Below, piece after piece: positions 19,927 through 27,940 of a DNA stretch of 64,000 nucleotides (position 1 is the stretch's first letter; each line of letters begins with the position of its first letter). Source of the DNA: Pseudomonadota bacterium (GTDB lineage Bacteria > Pseudomonadota > Gammaproteobacteria > Burkholderiales > Burkholderiaceae_F); NCBI GenBank assembly GCA_023443095.1, contig JAEZVV010000170.1, positions 1 through 64,000 on the forward strand, in the 5' to 3' direction. Both the position numbers and the translations under genes were made by a program. Below the pieces are notes generated by a model. It was not told the origin of the DNA. It saw nothing but the letters and a program-made list of their open reading frames with translations, and made no database searches.

Positions 19927-20565
19927 ATGAACGATGTATTTGCCAAGAACGTTGCCATCTCGGCCGACGAAGCCGCCAAAATCGTGCCGCGCGCCGAGTT
20001 CCGCGTGTTCGGTCAAAGCGTGATCGAACTCGTGAAAAGCAAGATGTGGAACGGCAAGACGGTGCTGTTCCAGGCTCGTCGCATGCCCAAGGAAACCTAT
20101 TTCCTGTCGGTCAACACCAACGAGGCCAACGTCAAGGTGCGCGACGGCCTGCTCGACATCAAGACCAAGGTCGGCGAAACCGAGGCCGGCTACGAGATCT
20201 TCCAGCCGCGCGGCAAGTTCCAGTTCCCGGTCAAGCGCGAGGACCTGGCGACGATTCTTTCCCACCTCAAGGTCGAGATGGAACTGCCGCAGGAGACCTA
20301 TACGATCGACGAGTTCATCGATCTCGCCCGCCGCCACCCCGAACTCTGCCCGGTCGCGGTGGAGAAGATGCGTTACGGCTTCACCATCGACGGCATCATC
20401 TGCGAATACGCCCAGGTCTGGTTCAACGGCGCGATGGTCGAATCGGCCTGCATCGAAAGCGAGAACTACGACGGCATGCGCACGGTGGCCGAGGGTCTCG
20501 GGATCGCCGAGATGCCCAACACCAACTATCTGCGCGCCGCCAAAAAAGTGGTTGGCATGAACTGA
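19927..20565 (+). CDS. Divergent CYTH-like protein of unknown function
   Basis: A 212-residue protein with no signal peptide and no membrane segment. I do not recognise a named family. Its pattern resembles a degenerate triphosphate-tunnel fold: an early strand 'RAEFRVFG' where ExExK is reduced to E-x-R, 'KETYFLSVNTNEANVKVRDGLLDIKTKVG' like the CYTH strand carrying R and K pairs, 'EKMRYGFTIDGIICEYAQVWFNG' and 'VESACIESENYDG' like the late K-x-R and E-x-D/E-x-E strands, and a final LG. It starts 46 bases after the CYTH gene and precedes the SulP gene. If the fold is right, it could be an inactive or altered-specificity paralogue. Confidence 0.6.
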   Translation: MNDVFAKNVAISADEAAKIVPRAEFRVFGQSVIELVKSKMWNGKTVLFQARRMPKETYFLSVNTNEANVKVRDGLLDIKTKVGETEAGYEIFQPRGKFQFPVKREDLATILSHLKVEMELPQETYTIDEFIDLARRHPELCPVAVEKMRYGFTIDGIICEYAQVWFNGAMVESACIESENYDGMRTVAEGLGIAEMPNTNYLRAAKKVVGMN

Positions 20566-20636
20566 GTTCCGCCCTTGGCGACGGTCCCCTGTCTTCGACA
20601 TCGGGGCCGCCGCCAGCCAGCAGGACCTGCCCGCCC

Positions 20637-22895
20637 ATGTCGTCCCCCCCCACCAGCACGCCCGCCTCGACCTGGAGCCGTCTCGATTCCAGTGTCAGGC
20701 CACTCAACCTGGGATCGCCCGCCGGCGGCGATGTCTGGGGTGGCCTGGCGGCGATGCTGGTGGCCTTTCCTGCCGCGATTGCCTTCGGCGTGACGGTGTA
20801 CGCCGGGATCGGCCCCGACTTTGTCGCCTACGGCGCCATCGCCGGCATCATCGGCGTCGTGTTGATCGGCCTGATCGCCGCGCTGCTGGGCGGTACCGAG
20901 CGCCTCATCAGCGCCCCCTGCGCGCCCGCGGCAGCCGTGCTCACGGCCTTCGCCGTCGAATCGGTCGCGAGCGGCAGCGCACCCGGCCAGGTCTTTCTTC
21001 TGATCATCCTGGTCGGAGTGCTTGCCGGCGCCGTGCAGATGGCGCTGGGCCTGGTCGGTGTCGGCGCGCTGATCAAATACATTCCCTACCCGGTGGTGAG
21101 CGGTTATCTCATCGGCGTCGGGCTCATCATCATCGGCAGCCAGGTCGTCAAGCTGCTCGGAGCGTCCGACAGCACGCATTGGTGGAATGCTCTGCTCCAT
21201 CCCGGTGGCTGGGACGCGCGGTCGATCCTGATCGGCGCCGTCACTGCCGTGGTGGCGGTGGCGGCTCCACGCTTTACGACCCGGGTGCCGGGCATCATCC
21301 TCGGCATCGCGGCCGGCATCGCCGCGTATTGGATGCTCGCCCTGCCCGACCCGGCACTGCGCCAGCTCGACGGCAACCGCCTGGTGATCGGCGCCGTGGA
21401 CCTCTCGGCCGAGGGTTACCTGGGTTCGCTCGGCCAGCGCTGGAGCGAAGTGACCGACATCACGGCCAGCCAACTCGCTGCCGTGCTCGGCACCGCGCTG
21501 ACGCTCGGCGTGCTGCTGTCGATCGACACGCTCAAGACCTGCGTGGTGCTGGACCAGCTCACGCGCAGCCGGCACGACTCGAACCGGGAACTGGTCGCCC
21601 AGGGCGTGGCCAACATCGCGGCCAATGCGCTGGGCGGAGTGTCGGGTGCCGGGCAGATGGGAGCGACTCTGGTCGGCCTCAACAGTGGCTCCACCTCGCG
21701 CGCGGTAGGTGTTTTTGCCGGCGTCTTCTCGCTGCTGGCGGCGCTGATCGCCAGCGTCTTCGTGGCGTGGATCCCGGTGGCGACGCTCGCCGGCATCCTG
21801 GTCGTGATCGGGGTTCGCATGATCGATCGCGAGCCGCTCCACTTCCTGCGGGCCCGCAAAACTCTGCTCGACTTCGGCGTGGTCGCCGCGGTGGTGATCG
21901 TTGCCCTGACCGTGGGCCTGATCGCGGCCTCGGCCGTGGGCGTGGGCATGGCGATGGTCTTGTTCGTGCGAGCACAGATCAGCGGCATCGTGGTGCGCCA
22001 TAAGTTCGCTCTGGGACAGACCTCGTCGAGCTGGCACCGGCCACAGCGCGAGCTCGACATCCTCGCCGCCAAGGGCGAACGCGCGGTTGTCTTCGGCCTG
22101 CAGGGCAGCCTTTTCTTCGGTAACACCTACCAGCTCTACACCGACCTCGAACACGAGATCGCGACTCGCGACTACGTGATCATCGACCTGCTGCGAGTGC
22201 GTTCGATCGACGTCACCGCGGCCCATCTCTTCAAGCAGATCCGCGACACGATCAAGGAGCGCGGCGCCAAGCTCATTCTGTGTGGAGTCCGCGACGACCG
22301 CCACGGCGGCAACATTCAGGAGCTGCTCTCGAGCAGCGGCGTGGTCCGTCCCGAGAGCAAAACCGTGCGCGTCCTGGCCGACCTCGACACCGCCATCGCC
22401 TGGGTCGAGGACCGCCTGCTTGGAGAAACCGAGTCCGGGCTCGCGCCCGAAGCGCCGATGGCGCTGCGCGAGATGGAAGTTTTCTCGCAGCACCAGGACG
22501 ACACCTTGATCGACCTTGAGGCGCGGATGGAGATCCGCCGCTTTGCCGCCGGCGAGGTGATCTACGACCGCGGCGCGAACGGCGACGAACTGTTCTGGGT
22601 GAGGCGCGGCACCGTGAGGCTGATCGACACCCGCGGCGAACGCTCGGCGCGGCCGCTCGCCACCTTCGGCCGCGGCGATTTCTTCGGCGGACTCGCCTTT
22701 CTCGATCACCAGCCGCGTCCCAATACCGCGGTCGCCGTGACCGAGACCGAGGTTTATGTCCTGTCGCGCCCGGCCTACGAAGAAATCGCCAAGTTGCACA
22801 AGAAGCTGGCGTTCAACCTGGCGATGTCGATGGCGAGCATCGTGGCCGCGCGTTTGCGCCGCACCGAGGCTCGCCTCGCCACCTTGCAGGAGTGA
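20637..22895 (+). CDS. SulP (SLC26) anion transporter with STAS and cyclic-nucleotide-binding domains
   Basis: Inner-membrane protein of 752 residues in three parts. Residues about 30-470 form the SulP transport core ('GGLAAMLVAFPAAIAFGVTVYAGIG', 'IKYIPYPVVSGYLIGVGLII', 'SIDTLKTCVVLDQLTRSRHDSNRELVAQGVANI'). About 485-595 is a cytoplasmic STAS domain ('RAVVFGLQGSLFFGNTYQLYTDLE', 'VIIDLLRVRSIDVTAAHLF'). About 620-735 is a CRP-type cyclic-nucleotide-binding domain ('IRRFAAGEVIYDRGANGDELFWVRRGTVRLI', 'FGRGDFFGGLAFLD'). SulP proteins carry sulfate, bicarbonate, molybdate or dicarboxylates. It begins 71 bases after the preceding gene. The cNMP domain suggests direct ligand gating. The anion is not determined. 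Confidence 0.88.
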   Translation: MSSPPTSTPASTWSRLDSSVRPLNLGSPAGGDVWGGLAAMLVAFPAAIAFGVTVYAGIGPDFVAYGAIAGIIGVVLIGLIAALLGGTERLISAPCAPAAAVLTAFAVESVASGSAPGQVFLLIILVGVLAGAVQMALGLVGVGALIKYIPYPVVSGYLIGVGLIIIGSQVVKLLGASDSTHWWNALLHPGGWDARSILIGAVTAVVAVAAPRFTTRVPGIILGIAAGIAAYWMLALPDPALRQLDGNRLVIGAVDLSAEGYLGSLGQRWSEVTDITASQLAAVLGTALTLGVLLSIDTLKTCVVLDQLTRSRHDSNRELVAQGVANIAANALGGVSGAGQMGATLVGLNSGSTSRAVGVFAGVFSLLAALIASVFVAWIPVATLAGILVVIGVRMIDREPLHFLRARKTLLDFGVVAAVVIVALTVGLIAASAVGVGMAMVLFVRAQISGIVVRHKFALGQTSSSWHRPQRELDILAAKGERAVVFGLQGSLFFGNTYQLYTDLEHEIATRDYVIIDLLRVRSIDVTAAHLFKQIRDTIKERGAKLILCGVRDDRHGGNIQELLSSSGVVRPESKTVRVLADLDTAIAWVEDRLLGETESGLAPEAPMALREMEVFSQHQDDTLIDLEARMEIRRFAAGEVIYDRGANGDELFWVRRGTVRLIDTRGERSARPLATFGRGDFFGGLAFLDHQPRPNTAVAVTETEVYVLSRPAYEEIAKLHKKLAFNLAMSMASIVAARLRRTEARLATLQE

Positions 22896-22986
22896 AGCCG
22901 CGTGCCGCGATCGCTTTCAATTTTGTCCGAGCTCGCTGCCGGACACGGCTTCATCGACTGACTTTCGTTCTCGTAAAGGGGTCCCC

Positions 22987-23949
22987 ATGAGCATCAAGCA
23001 ACTGACTCTCGCCACCGCAGTTTGCCTGGCATTGGCGGGTTTGAGCGGAGCCTCGGACGCCGCCCCCGGCGCCGAAGGATCGGTATTCCAGGCGATGGTC
23101 AAACAGAGCCCGCCGCCTGCGCTCAGCACGGTGGTGGGGCGCGAATACAAGTTCCTGATCGACCCGGCCAAGACCCGGCCCAACATGGATGAAGCTTTCG
23201 CCGACATCTGGAACCAGGTTCTGGTGGCGGCCGAACGCCGCGGCTTCACGGTGAGCGAGAAGGAAAAAAATCCGCTGAAAGTGGAGTTCTCCACCAAGGA
23301 ATATTTCGACACCGCCGACCAGGCGCTTTGGAAGGCCGGCTACCTGATTCGCATCAGCACGCGTTACGACGGCGACAAAGCCAACTCCAACGTCAGCGTC
23401 ACGATCAAGAGCGTCAACCGCGACACCGCGGCGGTGCTCGCACGTCCGCTCAAGGTGGTGGGAGTGGACAAGGTGAAGACCGAAGCGGAAGACGCGATCG
23501 GTTTCCAGCCGGGCGGCAAGCTTGGCAACTACGTCGAGAAAGGCGCGTCGTTCAGCCTGCCATCGGCCGCACTGGGCGCCCGCACCCTGGGCGATTTCGG
23601 CAAGTTCATGCCCGAGCTTCTGGCGCTCGGCCTGCCGGCCAACACCAAGCTCGTCAACAACATCGCGTATTCGTACCGGGTCAAGCCCGGCGCTGTGATC
23701 CTACCGGGAGTCGGCGCTTGCGGCGTGTCGATGGAAGCCTGGTCCAAGACCAAGGGCGGCGCGCCCTATCTCTATGACTTCTCGTATGGCTACGGCGGCG
23801 TCGATTTCTACGCCGTGGGCGAAGCGCACGAGGTAGGCGAGCGTTTCATGGAAGCCGTGTTCGGCGATCAGCTGTATGGCTGGAACCCGGTCAACGGCGA
23901 GCGGTGGGGCGGATCGAAGGTGCGCTACCTGATGAACCGCCCGATGTAA
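22987..23949 (+). CDS. Exported CYTH-domain-like protein
   Basis: A 320-residue protein with a Sec signal peptide (MSIKQLTLATAVCLALAGL, then an Ala-rich cleavage region near SDAAPG, about residue 26), so it is probably periplasmic. The following domain shows CYTH hallmarks: 'REYKFLI' near 50, 'KVEFSTKEYFDTADQALWKAGYLIRIS' near 98-124 and 'VSVTIKS' near 137, as in triphosphate-tunnel enzymes. The first Glu of ExExK is not at its usual spacing. The C-terminal half (about 160-320) is unique to me. An AAAGGGG site precedes the ATG. It lies between the SulP gene and exported pyrophosphatases; exported CYTH proteins are unusual. Confidence 0.72.
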   Translation: MSIKQLTLATAVCLALAGLSGASDAAPGAEGSVFQAMVKQSPPPALSTVVGREYKFLIDPAKTRPNMDEAFADIWNQVLVAAERRGFTVSEKEKNPLKVEFSTKEYFDTADQALWKAGYLIRISTRYDGDKANSNVSVTIKSVNRDTAAVLARPLKVVGVDKVKTEAEDAIGFQPGGKLGNYVEKGASFSLPSAALGARTLGDFGKFMPELLALGLPANTKLVNNIAYSYRVKPGAVILPGVGACGVSMEAWSKTKGGAPYLYDFSYGYGGVDFYAVGEAHEVGERFMEAVFGDQLYGWNPVNGERWGGSKVRYLMNRPM

Positions 23950-24091
23950 GTGTCCGTCTCGACGGGCAGCGTTATGGAATCGCGAGCGGTCCGCGGGCCG
24001 CTAAATCAGAGCAAGTCGATGGATCGGGCTATCTATCCGGATGTGGGATGCCATTGCGGTCGGGACTTGCCAAACAATGGAGGTACGTGAA

Positions 24092-24952
24092 GTGAAGTTC
24101 CCAGTCCGCCGTTTGTTCGCAGGCTTGCTGCTTGCCCCCGTTTTCCCGGCGTTTGGCGCCCCCCCGGTCGAGCCTCTCGATCAGAAATACGGCGTGCCTT
24201 CGCAGCCGGCTTACGTCAAGCATTACGAAGCCGACAAGACGGGCAAGGTGATGATCAATCCCTATCTTCAGGTCGCCAGCCCGGAGTTCCCGGCCATCCT
24301 CGACGCCAAGAGCGCGCCGTTCAACTGGGTCATCGACGAAGACGGCCGTGTCGGCATCATCATCGAAGCCAAGCACCCGATGGGTCGCGTCTACGACAAG
24401 GGTTTCGTGCGTCCGGAGGACCAGTCCACGCGCAAGCCCGGTACCACCGAGAACTTCGGCCACGTTTCGGCGCTCGCCGGAGCGCCGGGCCGAATCAGCG
24501 GCGAGATCCTCTACGACAAGGGCACCAAGACCTACATCATCAACAACAAGTCGGGCCGCTACTCCAAACACAACGCGGACCGCACGCCCGAGCAGTTCGT
24601 CGAGGCGGTCAAGCTGATCCGCGCCGTGGTCGACCCGGGCGAACTCGCCTGGGGCCCGGCGGCTTACCTGATCGAATACGCGCCAGCGCAGTTCAAGGAC
24701 AAATATTTGGCCGATCCCAGGCTCGCTTATGACGATCCCAAGGCCAAGAAGCGCCCGCACCTGATCGTGATGGAAGGCGGCCCGGGCCAGGTCAAGGCCG
24801 AAGCGCCGAGCGTGGCCGTGGTCGCAACACCGGCGGCCGTGGCGCCCAAGGCTGCCGCGCCCAAGGCCGCCGCCAAGGTCGAGGCACCCGCCGCGGCCAA
24901 GCCGGCCAAGACGACGAAGGTGCAGGCCGCGCATAACGACGACCCGTCCTGA
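24092..24952 (+). CDS. Exported protein of unknown function with Ala/Pro/Lys-rich tail
   Basis: A 286-residue protein that I do not recognise. The start is taken as GTG at 24092, because GGAGGT lies 7 bases before it and the first residues then form a clean Sec signal (VKFPVRRLFAGLLLAPVFPAFGA). The mature domain (about 25-220) contains 'FNWVIDEDGRVGIIIEAKHP', a 'GHVSALAGAPGRISGEILYD' stretch and 'IINNKSGRYSKHNADRTPEQF', giving a compact charged beta-rich domain. Residues about 235-286 are low complexity, rich in Ala, Pro and Lys, like a cell-wall- or polyanion-binding tail. It sits 35 bases before the pyrophosphatase gene, so co-transcription is likely. A positively charged tail could bind polyphosphate; that is a guess. 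Confidence 0.75.
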   Translation: MKFPVRRLFAGLLLAPVFPAFGAPPVEPLDQKYGVPSQPAYVKHYEADKTGKVMINPYLQVASPEFPAILDAKSAPFNWVIDEDGRVGIIIEAKHPMGRVYDKGFVRPEDQSTRKPGTTENFGHVSALAGAPGRISGEILYDKGTKTYIINNKSGRYSKHNADRTPEQFVEAVKLIRAVVDPGELAWGPAAYLIEYAPAQFKDKYLADPRLAYDDPKAKKRPHLIVMEGGPGQVKAEAPSVAVVATPAAVAPKAAAPKAAAKVEAPAAAKPAKTTKVQAAHNDDPS

Positions 24953-24987
24953 ACCGCCCGCACCGACATTGAAAGGATTCCAAGATC

Positions 24988-25758
24988 ATGCAACGCAAGC
25001 TCATTTCCGTCTTGTGCGTCTCGGCTGCTGCGGCAATGTTTTCGGCCGCGCCCATGTTCGCGGCGGCGCAAGACCTCGCCCAGCCCTATGTCTCGGTCGT
25101 CAAGGGACCCAAGCACTACCTGTCGGGGTATGACCCTATCAACGTCGACGGCACCGTCAACGTGGTGATCGAGATCCCCGCCGGCACGACCGCCAAATAC
25201 GAAACCAACAAGCGCAACGGCATGCTTGAGCTCGAGCAGAAAAACGGCGTCCCGCGCTTCGTTCAGTACCTGGGCTACCCGGCCAACTACGGTGCGATCC
25301 CGCGTTCGGTGCTCGACAAGGCCAAAGGCGGCGACGGCGACAGCGTCGACGTGATTGCCCTCGGCCCCGCCGTTCCGCGCGGCGCCGTCGTCAAGGGCCG
25401 GGTGATCGGCCTGTTGAACCTGAACGACGGCGGCGAGATCGACACCAAGGCCATCGTCGTGATGGAAGACTCGCCGTTCGCCAAGGTGCGCAGCATTGCC
25501 GACCTCGACGCCAAGTTCCCGGGCGTGACGTCCATCCTGCAGACCTGGTTCACCTCGTACAAGGGTTACGGCAAGGACGGCAAGCTGGTGCTCTCGTCCA
25601 ACGGTTACGAAGGCAAGGCCAAGGCGGTGCGCTTCATCGGCGACGCCGTCCTGGACTACGAAAACTCGGTCGTCACCGACGCCGACAAACGTGCGCTCGA
25701 CGAGAAAGGCAACCCCTATCTCTATCGCTGGCCGGGCGCCAAGAACATCGGCGAATAG
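24988..25758 (+). CDS. ppa: Exported family I inorganic pyrophosphatase
   Basis: Hydrolyses pyrophosphate to two phosphate, here apparently outside the cytoplasm. The 256-residue protein has a Sec signal peptide (MQRKLISVLCVSAAAAMFSA..., cleavage near AAA-Q28). The catalytic domain then shows the family I features: 'VIEIPAGTTAKYE' with the active-site Glu and Lys, 'YPANYGAIPRS', the Mg2+-binding D-G-D-S-V-D motif near residue 112-117, and 'DTKAIVVM'. Cytosolic bacterial enzymes are about 175 residues without a leader, so this is a longer, exported version. It is followed by a terminator and then by a second, unrelated pyrophosphatase. The symbol denotes family, not the housekeeping gene. Confidence 0.88.
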   Translation: MQRKLISVLCVSAAAAMFSAAPMFAAAQDLAQPYVSVVKGPKHYLSGYDPINVDGTVNVVIEIPAGTTAKYETNKRNGMLELEQKNGVPRFVQYLGYPANYGAIPRSVLDKAKGGDGDSVDVIALGPAVPRGAVVKGRVIGLLNLNDGGEIDTKAIVVMEDSPFAKVRSIADLDAKFPGVTSILQTWFTSYKGYGKDGKLVLSSNGYEGKAKAVRFIGDAVLDYENSVVTDADKRALDEKGNPYLYRWPGAKNIGE

Positions 25759-25783
25759 GCGCCTCTCCGGCAAATCCATCCGC

Positions 25784-25821
25784 GGCGGGTCATCGGTTGT
25801 CGATGCCTCGCCGTTTTTTTT
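25784..25821 (+). terminator. Rho-independent terminator or attenuator between the two pyrophosphatase genes
   Basis: A 12-bp imperfect stem (25784-25795 pairing with 25801-25812) is followed by eight T residues. It ends only 12 bases before the ATG of the next gene, so that gene must be expressed by read-through or by regulated antitermination, or from a promoter inside the preceding gene. Confidence 0.78.
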
Positions 25822-25833
25822 GAAAGCAAAGAC

Positions 25834-26823
25834 ATGAACACGGAACAATTGCGTCTGCCGCTGCTCGCCGCTGCCCTTGGCTTCAGCCTGACAGCCGAGG
25901 CCGCCGATCCGATGCTGGTGGTCGGACACAGCAACCCCGACACCGACTCGATCTGCTCGGCCATCGCCGTGGCGCAGCTCAAAAGCCTGCAGGGCGTGCC
26001 CGCCCAGGCCATCGCTCAAGGCCAGCCCAATCCCGAGACCCGCTACGTCCTGGAGACATTCAAGCTGGCTGCGCCGCCAGTGGTGAACAGCGTGGCCGGC
26101 CGCCAGGTCTTCCTGGTCGACCACACCGACTATCCGCAGGCGCCGGCCGACATCAAAAAGGCCGACGTGGTCGGGTTTGCCGACCACCACAAGCTCGGCG
26201 GCCTCGCCACCGACAAGCCGGTCGAAGCCTGGGGCGCCCCGGTCGGCGCCACCGGTACGGTGGTGACCCGCATGTACGACGTCGCCGGCGTTGCGATACC
26301 CAAGGACGTCGCGGGCTGCCTGCTCGCCACCATCGTCTCCGACACGGTGATGTTCAAGTCGGCCACCACCACGGCGCAGGACAAGGCCGCGGCCGAAAGG
26401 CTGGCCAAACTCGCCGGCGTGGCCGACATCAACGCGCTGGGCCTGAAGGTGCTCGAAGCCAAGGCCGACATCAAGGGCCAGACCCCGGCCGCTCTCCTCC
26501 AGCGCGACCTCAAGACTTTCGAGATGAGCGGCAAGAAAGTGGCCGTGGCCCAGCTCGAACTGCTCAGCCTGGCCGCGGTGGCGCCGATCAAGCCGGAGCT
26601 TCTGGGCGCCATGAAAGACCTCAAGCGCGACGGTTATCACAGCGTGTTCCTGATGCTCACCGACACCACCCAGGAAGCGACCGACCTGCTGTTCCTCTCG
26701 GACGACCCGGCGATCGTCCAGACCACCTGGAAGGTCAAGCCCGAAGGCAGCTCGGCCTGGCTGCCGGGCGTGATGAGCCGCAAGAAGCAGGTCATTCCGC
26801 CGCTCGAGAAGGCGCTCAAGTAG
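25834..26823 (+). CDS. ppaC: Exported family II (DHH) manganese-dependent inorganic pyrophosphatase
   Basis: A 329-residue family II pyrophosphatase of the DHH superfamily. Metal ligands are visible as GHSNPDTDS (His32, Asp36, Asp38), 'LVDHTD' and 'FADHHKLGG'. The C-terminal DHHA2 domain ends with the substrate-binding SRKKQVIPPLEKAL. These enzymes use Mn2+ or Co2+ and are normally cytosolic. This one has an N-terminal extension resembling a Sec signal (LRLPLLAAALGFSLTAEAADP, cleavage near residue 24), so it is probably periplasmic, which is unusual. It is the last gene of the CYTH/SulP/pyrophosphatase run. It shares no fold with the family I enzyme just upstream, so two unrelated solutions for one reaction lie side by side. 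Confidence 0.88.
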   Translation: MNTEQLRLPLLAAALGFSLTAEAADPMLVVGHSNPDTDSICSAIAVAQLKSLQGVPAQAIAQGQPNPETRYVLETFKLAAPPVVNSVAGRQVFLVDHTDYPQAPADIKKADVVGFADHHKLGGLATDKPVEAWGAPVGATGTVVTRMYDVAGVAIPKDVAGCLLATIVSDTVMFKSATTTAQDKAAAERLAKLAGVADINALGLKVLEAKADIKGQTPAALLQRDLKTFEMSGKKVAVAQLELLSLAAVAPIKPELLGAMKDLKRDGYHSVFLMLTDTTQEATDLLFLSDDPAIVQTTWKVKPEGSSAWLPGVMSRKKQVIPPLEKALK

Positions 26824-26962
26824 GCCGGTGGCGACGGGCGCAGCCAGCATGCGCCCGCCGCCCTGCTCGAGCTTCGGCTGGAAACCGGCGGGCGGCCGCG
26901 ACTACACTCGCGCGCCGGGCGCAGATCATTCGGGCTGCGCGGTTTCTTGCAGGTTGAAAACG

Positions 26963-27880
26963 ATGAATCAAACCGTCTCCCTCATCGGGGCTCCTACCGA
27001 CATCGGCGCTGGCGCACGCGGCGCGAGCATGGGCCCGGAAGCCCTGCGCGTGGCCAATATCGGCCCGACGCTCGAGAGTCACGGCCTCGAAGTGATAGAC
27101 CGGGGCAACCTCAGCGGCCCGGCCAACCCCTGGCTGCCGGCGGTCGATGGTTACCGCCACCTCGAGCAGGTGGTGGAATGGAACCGCACCGTGCATGAAG
27201 CCGTTCACACCGAACTGCAGCTGGGCCACCTGCCCATCCTGCTCGGCGGCGACCATTGCCTGGGCCTGGGGTCGATCAGCGCCGCCGCGCGCCACTGCCG
27301 CGAAACCGGCAAGAAGCTGCGTGTCCTGTGGCTCGACGCCCATGCCGACTTCAATACCAGCGTGCTCACGCCCAGCGGCAATATCCACGGCATGCCGGTC
27401 GCCTGCCTGTGCGGCCACGGCCCGCAGGAGCTGATCGAGATCGGCGGCCAGGCGCCGGCAATCAGCCCCAAGTGGATCCGCCAGGTCGGCATCCGCAGTG
27501 TCGACCCGGGCGAGAAGACGTTCGTGCACGAGCAAGGGCTGGAAGTCTTCGACATGCGCTACATCGACGAGATGGGCATGCGCCACACGATGGAGCTGGC
27601 GCTGGCCACGCTCGACGCCAACACCCACTTGCACGTGAGCTTCGACGTCGATTTTCTCGACCCCGAGATCGCCCCGGGCGTGGGCACCACCATTCCCGGC
27701 GGCCCGACCTACCGCGAAGCCCAGCTGTGTATGGAGATGATCGCCGACACCGGGCGCCTGGCCAGCCTCGACGTGATGGAACTCAACCCTGCGCTCGACG
27801 TGCGCAACAAGACCGCGATCCTGGCGGTCGACCTGATCGAAAGCCTGTTCGGCAAGAGCACGCTGATGCGGCGCAAGTAG
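26963..27880 (+). CDS. rocF: Arginase
   Basis: Cytoplasmic ureohydrolase that cleaves arginine to ornithine and urea with a binuclear Mn2+ centre. The 305-residue protein has all signature motifs: GGDHC near residue 98, DAHADFN near 126, and SFDVDFLDPEIAPGVGT near 228. An early 'IGAPTDIGAGARGASMGPEALR' matches arginase rather than agmatinase. The start at 26963 gives the typical N-terminus MNQTVSLIGAP; the longer in-frame extension is non-homologous. It stands alone, 139 bases after ppaC. It is a second Mn2+-dependent enzyme in this stretch. Confidence 0.92.
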   Translation: MNQTVSLIGAPTDIGAGARGASMGPEALRVANIGPTLESHGLEVIDRGNLSGPANPWLPAVDGYRHLEQVVEWNRTVHEAVHTELQLGHLPILLGGDHCLGLGSISAAARHCRETGKKLRVLWLDAHADFNTSVLTPSGNIHGMPVACLCGHGPQELIEIGGQAPAISPKWIRQVGIRSVDPGEKTFVHEQGLEVFDMRYIDEMGMRHTMELALATLDANTHLHVSFDVDFLDPEIAPGVGTTIPGGPTYREAQLCMEMIADTGRLASLDVMELNPALDVRNKTAILAVDLIESLFGKSTLMRRK

Positions 27881-27940
27881 GGTGCGCGACGAGGCGGGCC
27901 ACGCAGCGCAAAGGCCGCGCCGCGTGGCCGCCGCAGGGAA

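Noticed and set aside
20526..22799. Long open frame on the - strand over the SulP gene
   Set aside because: His/Asp-rich shadow of the SulP coding frame, with no motifs and no ribosome-binding site.
24727..26850. Open frame of about 700 codons on the - strand
   Set aside because: Antisense shadow of the two pyrophosphatase genes, whose catalytic motifs are intact on the + strand.
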